From Clostridia bacterium (GTDB taxonomy: Bacteria; Bacillota; Clostridia; CAKSNL01; HGM11501), in assembly GCA_017411325.1 (NCBI GenBank), contig JAFQQJ010000019.1, forward strand, positions 124,001-188,000: a stretch of DNA of 64,000 nt. The letters run 5' to 3'. Positions 54,460-63,791 of this stretch are shown here, piece after piece. The position numbers were made by a program, and so were the translations under genes. Positions within the stretch are counted from its first letter, which is position 1, and each line of letters opens with the position of its first letter. The notes beneath the pieces were generated by a model. It did not search any database. It worked only from the letters and a program-made list of their open reading frames with translations, and was not told the DNA's origin.

Positions 54460-55341
54460 TTAGTCCTCTTTTAATATCGCGGAAAGATTTTCCTGAATTT
54501 TTGCCGCAACAAACGGCTTGTTCATGGAATAAACGTGCACGTTCATAATGTTATTTGCATAAAGGTCAATTATCTGATCCGTCGCATAGGCAATTCCCGC
54601 CTGACGCATTGCATCGGGATTATGGCCGAATTTATCGACAATGCTGATAAAGCGGCGGGGCATAAACGAACCCGAAAGCTTTATGGCACGCTCCACCTGA
54701 TTTGCATTGGTTATGGGCATAATGCCCGCAATTACGGGAACGGTGATTCCCGCTTCCCTGATTTTATAAAGAAAGTTATAAAGTAAGTTATTATCAAAAA
54801 ACATCTGGGTGGTTAAAAACTCAAGCCCTGCATCCACCTTTTCCTTCAGATACTTTATGTCATCCTTCTGATTTAAGCTTTCGGGATGCACCTCGGGATA
54901 GCAGGCACCGCCGATGCAGAAGTCGCTGCCGCATTCTTTAAGCTCGCGAACCAGATCAACGGCGTTTTTATAGTGCCAGGAGGATTTATCGCCTGCTTTA
55001 AGCTCATCCGTAAGGTCTCCCCTCAGGGCAAGTACATTTTCAATCCCCGCATTTTTCATATCTGAAATTCTTTCGCGAACAGTTTCCTTTGTGGATGAAA
55101 CACAGGTAAGATGCGCAATCATTGACACACCGTATTTTTCCTTTATGCTTTTAGCAATATCAAGAGTATACTTGCTTGTACCGCCGCCTGCACCATAGGT
55201 CACACTCATAAAGGAGGGGCGAAGACGGGCAATTTCCTCAGTTGCCTCTTTTACACTTTCAAATGCCGTATCGGTTTTCGGAGGGAAAACCTCAAAGGAT
55301 AAGCGGGGCTTTTCACCTTTCAGTATTTCTCTAAGCTTCAT
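54460..55341 (-). CDS. metF: methylenetetrahydrofolate reductase
   Basis: 293 residues from the ATG at 55341 (MKLREILKGEKPRLSFEVFPPKTD); an upstream ATG at 55359 would add six residues and cannot be ruled out. MetF reduces methylene- to methyl-tetrahydrofolate with FAD. Visible: SFEVFPP at the N-terminus, FMSVTYGAGGG, AHLTCVSSTKE, VLALRGD, GGACYPEVHPES and TQMFFDN, all typical. It directly feeds the metH product encoded one base downstream. Transcribed from a good promoter with a short leader, so no S-box riboswitch is present. Confidence 0.96.
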   Translation of the reverse strand: MKLREILKGEKPRLSFEVFPPKTDTAFESVKEATEEIARLRPSFMSVTYGAGGGTSKYTLDIAKSIKEKYGVSMIAHLTCVSSTKETVRERISDMKNAGIENVLALRGDLTDELKAGDKSSWHYKNAVDLVRELKECGSDFCIGGACYPEVHPESLNQKDDIKYLKEKVDAGLEFLTTQMFFDNNLLYNFLYKIREAGITVPVIAGIMPITNANQVERAIKLSGSFMPRRFISIVDKFGHNPDAMRQAGIAYATDQIIDLYANNIMNVHVYSMNKPFVAAKIQENLSAILKED

Positions 55342-55373
55342 ATTATCAGCTCTTTTCATATGTTTTAATTTTT

Positions 55374-55402
55374 ATAATAGCATAAAAGCCTTTATTTTGC
55401 AA
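55374..55402 (-). promoter_or_regulatory. promoter of metF-metH
   Basis: Minus strand TTGCAA (55402-55397), 17-bp spacer, TATTAT (55379-55374). Start near 55367. Confidence 0.75.
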
Positions 55403-55409
55403 TAAAAAA

Positions 55410-55437
55410 ATACTGCGGATAATAAATCCGCAGTATC
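55410..55437 (-). terminator. terminator of the 55442 gene
   Basis: TACTGCGGAT (55411-55420) / ATCCGCAGTA (55426-55435), followed on the minus strand by a run of seven T; it lies directly upstream of the metF promoter. Confidence 0.85.
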
Positions 55438-55441
55438 AAAA

Positions 55442-56992
55442 TTATTTCTTAATAACGATTGCCTGCTCAGCCTGGTTCCATTCGCAGTTGATGCCAAGAA
55501 CCTTTGTAAAGAAGATAACGGGAACTGTTGCGCTTCCGTCAGCAGCTGTATGAGTGGGCTTTGCAAGAAGAAGTCTTACGCCGTTTGAAGCGAGGTAGTT
55601 TGAGTTCTTCTTGAAGTTGTATGTTACGCCGCCGTATGTAACTGTGATATCGTCACCGGATTCAGCATAGGAGCCGCCGAGAGCTTCCATAGTATACTTG
55701 AAGGGAAGCATTGTTGCACCGCCTACGATGTAGGGAGCTGTTACTGTTCCTGCTGTGCCGTTTGCATTTGCACTGGTGTTTCCGAGCTTAAGAACGATTT
55801 TTCCGGAACCGGGAGCTGTATCAGCAGTTGTTGTTGTCTTAACTATCTGAGTCTGAACTACTGTCTCAAGGGGGCCGAAGAAATCAACCTCAGCTGCCAT
55901 ACAGTATCTTGAGCTTTCTTCAATGATAACTCTTACAGCCTTAACTGTTACGTTTTTACCGAAACCGAAAATTCTTTCCTTGGGATCGTTGCCGGAATAT
56001 GTATTTATAGCTGTGCAGCCTTCAACATACTTCTTACCGTCTGTGGAGTAAAGAACTCTTACCTTTAACCAGTAACCGCCGGTGCTGTCCTGTCTGGGAG
56101 TGTAGCTGATACCGGAGATTTCTGTCTTCTTTGTGAATGTAAAGTCAAGTGTGAAGGGAGCCTGGTCATAGCCTGTGATTGTGGAACCGGATGCTGTATA
56201 CGCACTGTGCCAGTAGGTCTTTATATCACCGTCAAGCATCATGGGAGAAGATCCGCCCTGACCATCACTGGTTGCCTTTACGGAAATACCGGTCTTGTCA
56301 ATCTTATCTCCGACTTTCTGTACAGCCGTTGTCTTTGTAACAGCTGCCTGAGGTGTAGCAGGAGCAGCGGGAGTTGCAGAAGCAGCAGGAGTAGCGGGCT
56401 TTGCTGCGCCCTTCTGGTTAGAAATAGTCTTTGCTGCAGCTTCATCTGTGATTAAAGCTATTTCCCCGATTTCCCATTCGCCCCAGTTATCATTGCTCTT
56501 CTGAGAAGAAAGAGAAATGTACTTGGCTGTGATTTCTTTTCCGAAATAATAATCATCAAACCAGAACTGATCGTTTGCGCTTCTTGTGTTTGCAACATCT
56601 GTCCAGGTTTTTCCGTCAGAAGAAATCTTTACAAGAAGAACTTCTGCTCTTCTGTGATCCTTGCCGTTCATGTTGGGGTCAGCATTTGTACCTTCCGCAC
56701 CTGCTACGCAGTTTTTACTCATCCACGCACGGATACCGGAGAATTTCTGCTCAGTGCCCAAATCAAACTGGATTGTACCCTTAAGCTTTGCACCGAAGTC
56801 ATTTCTTGTTCCGTCAACAAGAGCAGTTGTCTTGGCGCCGGAATAAGCCGCTGTATCCTTTCCGTCGTATGTAATTGTTGCGCCTGTTATTTTCTTTGCG
56901 CCCTTCATATCTTCTGTGCCGATTTCAGCAGCAAATACGGATGCGCTCATTATCATAACAAGTGCTAAAATTAATGCTAAAGTCTTTTTCAT
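55442..56992 (-). CDS. secreted F5/8C-stalk protein, solo
   Basis: 516 residues, TAGGAGG site, signal peptide 1-21 (MKKTLALILALVMIMSASVFA). First F5/8C-like domain about 30-190, of the B kind found in the giant protein (FSGIRAWMSKN, WGEWEIGEIALI). Then a low-complexity linker of Ala, Pro, Thr (ATPAASATPAAPATPQ), a second F5/8C domain about 225-380 of the A kind (YWHSAYTASG, YTPRQDS), and a stalk domain at 395-516 (APYIVGGATMLPFKYTMEALGG, VPVIFFTKVLGINCEW). It has no paired enzyme and its own promoter. It links the two F5/8C kinds in one protein and may be a stand-alone binder. Confidence 0.83.
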   Translation of the reverse strand: MKKTLALILALVMIMSASVFAAEIGTEDMKGAKKITGATITYDGKDTAAYSGAKTTALVDGTRNDFGAKLKGTIQFDLGTEQKFSGIRAWMSKNCVAGAEGTNADPNMNGKDHRRAEVLLVKISSDGKTWTDVANTRSANDQFWFDDYYFGKEITAKYISLSSQKSNDNWGEWEIGEIALITDEAAAKTISNQKGAAKPATPAASATPAAPATPQAAVTKTTAVQKVGDKIDKTGISVKATSDGQGGSSPMMLDGDIKTYWHSAYTASGSTITGYDQAPFTLDFTFTKKTEISGISYTPRQDSTGGYWLKVRVLYSTDGKKYVEGCTAINTYSGNDPKERIFGFGKNVTVKAVRVIIEESSRYCMAAEVDFFGPLETVVQTQIVKTTTTADTAPGSGKIVLKLGNTSANANGTAGTVTAPYIVGGATMLPFKYTMEALGGSYAESGDDITVTYGGVTYNFKKNSNYLASNGVRLLLAKPTHTAADGSATVPVIFFTKVLGINCEWNQAEQAIVIKK

Positions 56993-57028
56993 ATAAGTTT
57001 CCTCCTATTATGCATTATGGTATAGTAT

Positions 57029-57058
57029 ATTATAGCACAACAAGTCCCTTTTTCACAA
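57029..57058 (-). promoter_or_regulatory. promoter of the 55442-56992 gene
   Basis: Minus strand TTGTGA (57058-57053), 18-bp spacer, TATAAT (57034-57029). Confidence 0.6.
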
Positions 57059-57134
57059 TCTTTTTTTCTGTTTTTTCTTCTCTTTTCCCGCTTTTCGTCA
57101 TTTTGCACAAACCAAACCTTATCTTTTTGTGAAA

Positions 57135-57167
57135 AATTACACCCGCAACAGCTGTGCGGGTGTAATT
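57135..57167. terminator. hairpin after cassette 3
   Basis: 13-bp stem AATTACACCCGCA (57135-57147) / TGCGGGTGTAATT (57155-57167), loop ACAGCTG; on the minus strand it is followed by TTTTTC. Confidence 0.88.
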
Positions 57168-57172
57168 CATAC

Positions 57173-59905
57173 TTATTTTTCTATGGTAATTGTCTGTGTT
57201 GCGCCGTCCCAGCCTACTGTGTATCCGAGACGTTCTGACACAAATCTTAAGGGAATGAAGGTTCTGCCGTTTTCAATTCTGGGTGCAACGGGAGAGGTAT
57301 ATCTTATGCCGTTTACCCATACACGGTTATTTTCAATCTGAAATTCGATGGCTGTTCCTTCGGCTTCCACGGTGATTTTCTTGTTTTCGCCGTGCCAGGT
57401 AACCTCTGCACCCATTTCCTCAAAGAGACCGCGAAGGGGAATCATTGTTGTTCCCTCAACAATAAAGGGCTCAACATCTATAGTCTTCACTCTGCCCTCT
57501 TCGCCCTTTGTTACCCTGATATCCTTTGAGCCTATATGAAGAGTATAGCATTCCTTTTCCCCGGAAAGGCGGGCAAGCTGATCTTTTTCGCTTTCGTAGA
57601 ACTGAACGTCCGCACAGGTGGCATGGGCACTTGCCTTGCTGCCTCCGTCATTGGTTGTAACTAAGATGTCTATGCGGAAATATCTTGTGGTTATGGGCTC
57701 ATAGAAGGGAATCCTCATAAAGTTGAAGGACTTATACTGGGTGGGGTTAAGAACATAGCTATCCACAAAGTCATAATTTTCACCGTCCGCTGATGTGCTT
57801 ATTTCAAACTCAACCCAGTGACCGCTTAAAAAGCCCTGACCTCTCGGCATAAAGCCGAAGCCCGAAAGAGTGTATTCCTTTCCGAGGTCATACTCAAGAT
57901 AAGCGGGCATTACCTTTTTATTGAAGCCCTCAGTTGAGCCGTCCTCGTTTCTGTACTGAGTGTGCCATACGGAATATTCATTCCGGTCAATGGTTTTGAT
58001 TGCAGTTGAGTGCATATCGTTGGCGTTTTCAAAGGGATAGGGCTGTTCGCTACTTGCCTCTACCTTAACCTCGCTTCTGTCTATGGGAAGCATTTTATAG
58101 TCGCCGTAGTTATCTCTCATTTCCGCCACAGTTACTGTCTCTTTATAAAGAGTGGGCTTAAGCACACGGATTTCCGATGCAACGGCATAGTTACTCATAG
58201 AGTCCACAATTACAAGCTTTATTGCCTTTGCTTTAACATTTCTGCTCATTACAAGCTCGCAGGGCGTTCTTCTCTGGTCCTTTGTTGTGGTTCCGCCGTA
58301 GGAGAAGGTGAAATCCTCAACCGCGGGATAGAAGTTTTCGCCGTCATCAGACACATATAAGCTTACGATTTTGAATATACCCGCACTGCTCTGGGATTCG
58401 TCTCTGGGGTAATATCTGATGCCGGAAACCTCGGTTTCCTCCGGGAAGGTTATGATATAGTCAAAGGGGTTCATATCATGGAAAACGATTTTTCCGTCCT
58501 CAACCACATAAGCAGAATGCCAGAAGGTAGCAAGGCTGCCGTCTATGGCAAGCTCGGGCTTTGTCATTGCGCTGGAGGCTGTCACCTTCCAGTCTGCGCC
58601 GGGAGTCATTTCATCTTCTTCATACTCCGACTTTGCAGCTTCTATTGGCTTTGTTTCTTCCTTGGCTTCTTCCTTTTTACCGGAGGCTGATGCTCCGCCG
58701 ATTCCTGTGGTTGCATCAATTTCTGTTGCAGTAAGCTTAACAGCTGTTACTTCGGCTGCCTTTAATTTTTCGTCACTCTTAAGGAGTGAAAGCTCTGACA
58801 TTGTGCCGAAGTCCTGCTGTCCTTTTGTAATAGTAAGTCTTACAGACTTTACACCTACGTTAGAGTCAAACTTTATCGTTCTTCCGACTTCACGGTCGGA
58901 AAATGAAGGATTGTAGGAAAGCTTTACATCACCAAGCTTTGTATAGGTGCTTCCGTCTTCGGAAATTTCAATACCCATTCCCTTTACAACACCTGCCGTG
59001 CTTCCGCCGAGTCTGGGATAATAGCGGATACCGGATATTTCCGTCACATCGGGAAGGGTAAGCTCGAAGGTATAGGGCATCGGATCCTTTTCGGTGATGG
59101 TAGAGCCTTCTGCCTTGTAGCCTGAATGCCAGATGGTGTCAATGTTTCCGTCAATGGCGTTTTCCGCCTTCTGTGCTATGCTGGAAGCAGAGACTGTCCA
59201 GCCGGATTTATCGGTAATTTCGTCCTTTACCTTACCGCTGTCGGCACCTGCACCGCCAACTGCCGCAGAGCCTGTTTCCTTTGCGATATTCTGTGTTTCA
59301 ACGCCGTTTTCCGTTGCGGGGATTACGGTTTTTGCAAGCTTAACGGATTTCGCATCTGCGCTTGAAAGACTATCCTTCTTTTTAAGAAGGGAAAGCTCCG
59401 CCATTGTGCCGAAATCGCTGTAGCCCTTTATTACGTCAAACTTAAGGGACTTTATCTTTACATTTGCCGTAAAGTCAACGGTTTTTCCGCCTTCACGGTC
59501 GGAATATGCGGGATTGTACTGAAACTTAACCTGTCCCATTTCGGTGTAGTTTTCACCGTCTTCGGAAATGTATACTATGATATCGTAAAATGTACCTGCC
59601 ACACTTCCGCCAAGTCTGGGGTAGTAGCGGAAGCCCGAAACTTCCGTTTCCTCGGGAAGTGTAAGTGTTACCGTATAGGGCATGGGATCCTTCGCCGTAA
59701 CCTGACCGCCCTCTGCGGTGTAGCCCGAATGCCAGATGGTGTCTATATCACCGTCGATAGCACGTTCTATTGCCTGAATCTGGCTTGTAGCCTTAATTGT
59801 CCAGCCGTCTTTTGAAATTTCATCATCAGCTGCGAAAGATGTAAGGGCGAAAACAGATGAAAGAATTATTGATAATGCGAATATTAAAGATAATATTTTT
59901 TTCAT
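57173..59905 (-). CDS. secreted protein with four F5/8 type C domains and a stalk domain (cassette 3, binding protein)
   Basis: 910 residues from the ATG at 59905, which follows GGAGGCGG; an open extension to 59950 would overlap the enzyme gene and has no support. Signal peptide 1-26. F5/8C domains 1-2 are similar tandem copies (IWHSGYTAEGG and IWHSGYKAEGS, YYPRLGGS, FGTMAELSLLK), domain 3 FWHSAYVVEDG with YYPRDES, domain 4 VWHTQYRNEDG with FMPRGQG. Stalk domain in the last 125 residues (VEGTTMIPLRGLFEEMGAEVTW, FIPLRFVSERLGYTVGW). No catalytic domain. Positioned 13 bp after the cassette 3 enzyme stop. Confidence 0.85.
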   Translation of the reverse strand: MKKILSLIFALSIILSSVFALTSFAADDEISKDGWTIKATSQIQAIERAIDGDIDTIWHSGYTAEGGQVTAKDPMPYTVTLTLPEETEVSGFRYYPRLGGSVAGTFYDIIVYISEDGENYTEMGQVKFQYNPAYSDREGGKTVDFTANVKIKSLKFDVIKGYSDFGTMAELSLLKKKDSLSSADAKSVKLAKTVIPATENGVETQNIAKETGSAAVGGAGADSGKVKDEITDKSGWTVSASSIAQKAENAIDGNIDTIWHSGYKAEGSTITEKDPMPYTFELTLPDVTEISGIRYYPRLGGSTAGVVKGMGIEISEDGSTYTKLGDVKLSYNPSFSDREVGRTIKFDSNVGVKSVRLTITKGQQDFGTMSELSLLKSDEKLKAAEVTAVKLTATEIDATTGIGGASASGKKEEAKEETKPIEAAKSEYEEDEMTPGADWKVTASSAMTKPELAIDGSLATFWHSAYVVEDGKIVFHDMNPFDYIITFPEETEVSGIRYYPRDESQSSAGIFKIVSLYVSDDGENFYPAVEDFTFSYGGTTTKDQRRTPCELVMSRNVKAKAIKLVIVDSMSNYAVASEIRVLKPTLYKETVTVAEMRDNYGDYKMLPIDRSEVKVEASSEQPYPFENANDMHSTAIKTIDRNEYSVWHTQYRNEDGSTEGFNKKVMPAYLEYDLGKEYTLSGFGFMPRGQGFLSGHWVEFEISTSADGENYDFVDSYVLNPTQYKSFNFMRIPFYEPITTRYFRIDILVTTNDGGSKASAHATCADVQFYESEKDQLARLSGEKECYTLHIGSKDIRVTKGEEGRVKTIDVEPFIVEGTTMIPLRGLFEEMGAEVTWHGENKKITVEAEGTAIEFQIENNRVWVNGIRYTSPVAPRIENGRTFIPLRFVSERLGYTVGWDGATQTITIEK

Positions 59906-59918
59906 TTTTTCCGCCTCC

Positions 59919-62570
59919 TTATATAAGCTCTGCCGCACGAAGTGCCGCATCGGTATTTATTTCTTCTCCGAATGCATAAATTCCGTTTCCTAAGCTCTTG
60001 ACGTCATAGCCAAGTGTGTCAAAAAGGAAGGTTACGGGAACGTATGCGATTCCGTCAACATCAACTACGGGATTTGTAAGTGTTATGTCAACACCGTCCG
60101 CCACACCGGAAAGGGTGTTAAGTGTTGTATAGAAAAGACCTTCCTTTGAATCAATTTTAAAGAAGCTTCTGTAGCCCTCGTAAATTGTTCTTGTTGTGCC
60201 GTAGCCTATTGCATCCTTAAGCATTGTATAGGGAACATAAGCCGTTCCGTTAATTTCTCTTACTCCGTAAGCGTTGTTTGCTTCAAAGGCATCCATAACG
60301 CCGCCACGGATAACCGCCTTAGAGGAGCCAACCTTTACAATGGTTGTGTTTTTAAGGAGCGCTCTGTCAGCATCCGTTACACATCTTTCGGGAATTTCGG
60401 TATATACATAATTAAATCTGCTTGCGGGAGCGCATATGCCTGTAACATAGAAATTCATAATGTCGGAATCGTCTGAATTGTCCGCCCACTTAAATTCAAT
60501 ATCGGTTACATCTCCGATTCCAACTAATGCTTTTGCCACCTTAATCTGAAGCTGTTTTCCACTGAGCACCTGCTCTGCCTTTCCTATTGCGTTCCATGCG
60601 CCGTTAAAGCTGTAAACATCGGTGTTTGCCACTTTTATGTCATAGCCTTCCCAGCCGGTTGCACGGTTTCGGTCGGCGTCAATGTAAAGTGCCATCCAGT
60701 TATTGCCCGAAGGTGCGGTAATATCCTTTTCGCAGGTAGCACTAAACCAGATAAATTCATCATTTCTTGCAACCTTGCTTGTTTTTATATTGTTTCTTGC
60801 AGTTTTATTTACATAGTGATTTTTTCCGTAGCCTGCCGCATCACGGTCATATGCTCCGCGTACATTGCAGAAAGTGGGTGCCACATTATCCCAGGATGCG
60901 GGATTTGCCATATCAATGGTGGTTTTTTCACTTGCAGTGGGTGCGGGACGAACGCCCTTCCACTTACGGATGGCATCAACCATCAGCATATATCCGCTGT
61001 CACGGTTTCCGCCCTTTGCAAGGGCAAGATCACGGGTGTTAACCTGGTCAAAATGGTCGATAAAGGAATTTTTGAATTTACCTGAGTAGTTTTCCTGTCT
61101 TCCTACGGTCCATTCGTTCCAGCTTGAAATCAGCATAATTCTTGCATCGGTTTCAAGGGCGCCTGATACCTGTTCTTCAAAGAAGTAGTTATACTTATAC
61201 GCATCGGCATCCCAGATGTGTCCGAAGGTTTCGGTGTAGTTTTTGCCTCTTGCGGTTTTATATCCCATGGGAACGAGCTGTTCCGTTTCGATGGACTTGT
61301 TGCAGCCGCCCGCAACTGTTACGGTTTCGGCATTTCCAGAAGAGTCCACGCCATAGGTCTTCATAGGATATTTTTCAATGATAGACCATTTGTCGGTTTT
61401 ATCGGAAAGGCTATCGTTCCAGTCTCCCTCAATTCCGCGGAATGTGAAGAAATCAAGAATTTCTTCGGTTAATTTAACATCCTCGGGATCATTTTCGTTA
61501 AGATAACGCTCCATTGATTCCTGATGTCCCATCAAAAGGGGCTTGCCCTCGTGATAATACCACAAATCCTCGTAGTAGCCGGGCTTGTAGAAGGTACGGT
61601 ACATATAGAAAAGCATGGTTTTTGCATTTTCTGTGGGATATGCCATATTACATGCCAGAGTAAATTTTGGCACATCCACGCCATCTATCTTAGCATCACG
61701 GAACGCCTGGCAAAATACCTCCATATTGCGGCGGAAAACCGCAATTCCGTTGGTATCGTCAAAGAACAAAAAGTCTACCCCTGCCTCGGATAAAAGCTCC
61801 GCATCCTTTCTGTATACCCAGTAGTCGTTGCCCGCATAAAATCCGTATAAGGGCTCGTCCCAGAAATACTCGGTCTTACCCTTGGGCCACGCGGGATGAA
61901 GATATCCGTCTTCCTTATATGCATCGGGATGCTGAAGCTGGAAGGTTGAGTTATTTATAACCGCCTCGTTATCCTCGTGTCCTGTATTCCATATCCAGTA
62001 AAATAAGCCGACTTCCTTACCTTCCTTAACGCCGCCGACTTCGGAATAATCGGCAACGGCACGACCAAGCTCGCTTGTTCCTGCCCAGGTGTCGGAAAAG
62101 TCGTCAATTACCGGCGCAGTTACGGGCGTATAGCCTTCTCTTTCGGTAATTCTTTCGTCGGACAAGGATATTTCAAAAATATCCGATGCGCCTGCAGGGC
62201 CGTAGGTTGAAATTATGTATAAGTCGTGCTTGCCCGTAACCGATACGTTACAGCCAAACTCGTTCTTGCCTTCCTTATAAAGGTCAATCTCACCTATAAT
62301 TTCTCCCGTGGGCTTGTCGATTCTAACCTCAAAAAGGTCACCGCTCCAGCCCGAGGTCCAGTTTGCCTCCGCCGTCATTCTTACAGACTTTACATCCGTA
62401 AAGTCAACGGAGGGAAAATACACATAGTTCCCTTTCTGCATTTCAAGAATGCCCGAGGTTAATTTTGCCCCTTCCGTTTTTTCAACGGTAAGAGGAGTTT
62501 TTGCCGCAAATGCATTGACAGTCGATATCGCCATAACAATGCAAAGGGCAACAGCAAGCATTTTTTTCAT
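59919..62570 (-). CDS. secreted GH71/99-like glycoside hydrolase (cassette 3, enzyme)
   Basis: 883 residues, signal peptide 1-22, weak GGAG site. N-terminal sandwich to about 145; catalytic region about 155-550 with VGLFYWIWNTGH, YFWDEPLYGFYAGNDYWVYR, GVDFLFFDDTNG and ISSWNEWTVGRQE, Glu486 being the likely acid. This is the copy that most resembles the general GH71/99-like family (FYWIW, FDDTN, SWNEW). CBM9-like sandwich (LYIDADRNRATGWEGYDI) and stalk-type C-terminus (AYVPVTFLFDTLGYDVKSLGNG) follow. No promoter was found between it and the transporter gene 42 bp upstream, so it may be read from the transporter promoter. Confidence 0.78.
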   Translation of the reverse strand: MKKMLAVALCIVMAISTVNAFAAKTPLTVEKTEGAKLTSGILEMQKGNYVYFPSVDFTDVKSVRMTAEANWTSGWSGDLFEVRIDKPTGEIIGEIDLYKEGKNEFGCNVSVTGKHDLYIISTYGPAGASDIFEISLSDERITEREGYTPVTAPVIDDFSDTWAGTSELGRAVADYSEVGGVKEGKEVGLFYWIWNTGHEDNEAVINNSTFQLQHPDAYKEDGYLHPAWPKGKTEYFWDEPLYGFYAGNDYWVYRKDAELLSEAGVDFLFFDDTNGIAVFRRNMEVFCQAFRDAKIDGVDVPKFTLACNMAYPTENAKTMLFYMYRTFYKPGYYEDLWYYHEGKPLLMGHQESMERYLNENDPEDVKLTEEILDFFTFRGIEGDWNDSLSDKTDKWSIIEKYPMKTYGVDSSGNAETVTVAGGCNKSIETEQLVPMGYKTARGKNYTETFGHIWDADAYKYNYFFEEQVSGALETDARIMLISSWNEWTVGRQENYSGKFKNSFIDHFDQVNTRDLALAKGGNRDSGYMLMVDAIRKWKGVRPAPTASEKTTIDMANPASWDNVAPTFCNVRGAYDRDAAGYGKNHYVNKTARNNIKTSKVARNDEFIWFSATCEKDITAPSGNNWMALYIDADRNRATGWEGYDIKVANTDVYSFNGAWNAIGKAEQVLSGKQLQIKVAKALVGIGDVTDIEFKWADNSDDSDIMNFYVTGICAPASRFNYVYTEIPERCVTDADRALLKNTTIVKVGSSKAVIRGGVMDAFEANNAYGVREINGTAYVPYTMLKDAIGYGTTRTIYEGYRSFFKIDSKEGLFYTTLNTLSGVADGVDITLTNPVVDVDGIAYVPVTFLFDTLGYDVKSLGNGIYAFGEEINTDAALRAAELI

Positions 62571-62591
62571 ATTTTTACTCCTTCCTTATTT

Positions 62592-62617
62592 AAACAGCCG
62601 ACGGCTGTTTTTTTACA
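62592..62617. terminator. short hairpin between transporter and cassette 3
   Basis: AAACAGCC (62592-62599) / GGCTGTTT (62603-62610). The T-run is on the plus-strand side; on the minus strand the tail is weak, so read-through from the transporter gene into cassette 3 is likely. Confidence 0.5.
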
Positions 62618-63593
62618 TTCCGAACCACTTATTAACCAGCATAAATATAAGAGGAATGGTAAGGCATGACAAAAGGTGTGAAACCACCGCCATACCTGCC
62701 GCCTTTGAGGTATCCTTTCCGTAGGCACTGGGAATTACAACGGTATTTAAGCCGAGGGGCATTGAAAGTGCACAAACGGCACAGATAAACACCGTTTCAT
62801 CAAAGGGAATGAATTTGGCAAGTCCCAAAAATGCCAATGGAATAATTATAAGCCTTATAAAGGTTGCCGCATAAATTTTAACATCGGTAAAGGTTTTCTT
62901 CATATCAATGGAGGAAACCGTGATACCCGTAAGAAGCATTGCAACAGGACTCATACAGTCGCCGGACACCGTGATTACGCTTGTTATAAAGCCGGGAAGG
63001 CGTAAGCCCTCTTCGTTCCAGGGCATCGGCACCGTACTTAAAAGCCCTATAATCATACCTATTATCATAGCGATGAACATAGGATTTAAGAAAGATTTGA
63101 GGCTTTCTGTAAGACTTCTCTTTTCACCGCTTCCGCCGATTAAAAGTGCAGGCACGCCCCAGAGATAAATCATTATCCACAAGGGCAGTGTGAAAATTAT
63201 GTAATTCAAGAAAAGCTCTTCGGGGAAAAGTGCCTTTACCACGGCATTACCCATAAAGCCGAAGTTTGCAAAGGCCAGGCCGTAGGTAAAAATGTTCTGC
63301 TCGTACTTATCCTTTGTAATCAGCTTTGAAATAAATGTGGCAATGGGCATCATAATAAGTATCATTATAAAGCTTATGCCGAAAACCTTTCCCGCCTGTC
63401 CTATTTTATTTACGGTGAAGTTGTTTATGAAGGTTCCCATTACAAGGGCGGGGACAAAAAGGTTGTTTTCAAGCTTGGATAAAACCGTTGCCGAATTGTC
63501 GGGAATAATTTTGAATTTCCCCAGAATATAGCCTATTACAATAAAGGCGAAAAGAAATGCTGTCTGATTTAATGTTGATAAAAATCCGTCCAT
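62613..63593 (-). CDS. AEC-family transporter
   Basis: 326 residues with about ten membrane helices, the standard size for the auxin efflux carrier (AEC) family of bile-acid/auxin permease fold. Visible: LFAFIVIGYILGKFKIIP at the N-terminus, ENNLFVPALVMGTF, FANFGFMGNAVVKALF (the conserved NxGFxG motif) and LSMPLGLNTVVIPSAYGKD (the second-half repeat). Bacterial members export or import malate-like carboxylates or amino-acid-like compounds; the substrate here is unknown. Good promoter upstream; possibly co-transcribed with cassette 3. Confidence 0.88.
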   Translation of the reverse strand: MDGFLSTLNQTAFLFAFIVIGYILGKFKIIPDNSATVLSKLENNLFVPALVMGTFINNFTVNKIGQAGKVFGISFIMILIMMPIATFISKLITKDKYEQNIFTYGLAFANFGFMGNAVVKALFPEELFLNYIIFTLPLWIMIYLWGVPALLIGGSGEKRSLTESLKSFLNPMFIAMIIGMIIGLLSTVPMPWNEEGLRLPGFITSVITVSGDCMSPVAMLLTGITVSSIDMKKTFTDVKIYAATFIRLIIIPLAFLGLAKFIPFDETVFICAVCALSMPLGLNTVVIPSAYGKDTSKAAGMAVVSHLLSCLTIPLIFMLVNKWFGM

Positions 63594-63627
63594 AATCTGC
63601 TTCCTTTCATTTAAACGTGTACCTTTT

Positions 63628-63656
63628 ATTATAATTTAATTCATATATTTTGTCAA
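63628..63656 (-). promoter_or_regulatory. promoter of the AEC transporter gene
   Basis: Minus strand perfect TTGACA (63656-63651), 17-bp spacer, perfect TATAAT (63633-63628). Confidence 0.85.
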
Positions 63657-63760
63657 TATTATGATAACACGGCTGTTTCCTTCGTTCAATGTCTAAAACG
63701 GACTATTGGTTGTGGTTTATGAACTTTCTTATTATAACATAATTCCCTCTATTACGCAAG

Positions 63761-63791
63761 TGCGTATACGCAAAAATGTAAAATATTTTAC
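63761..63791. promoter_or_regulatory. two palindromes upstream of the last XRE gene
   Basis: TGCGTATACGCA (63761-63772) and GTAAAATATTTTAC (63778-63791), both perfect. The second overlaps a possible -10 box TACAAT (63789-63794). Candidates for autoregulatory operators. Confidence 0.45.

Noticed and set aside
52065..55410. SAM or cobalamin riboswitch for metF-metH
   Set aside because: The promoter at 55374-55402 leaves a leader of about 26 bases, too short for either riboswitch.
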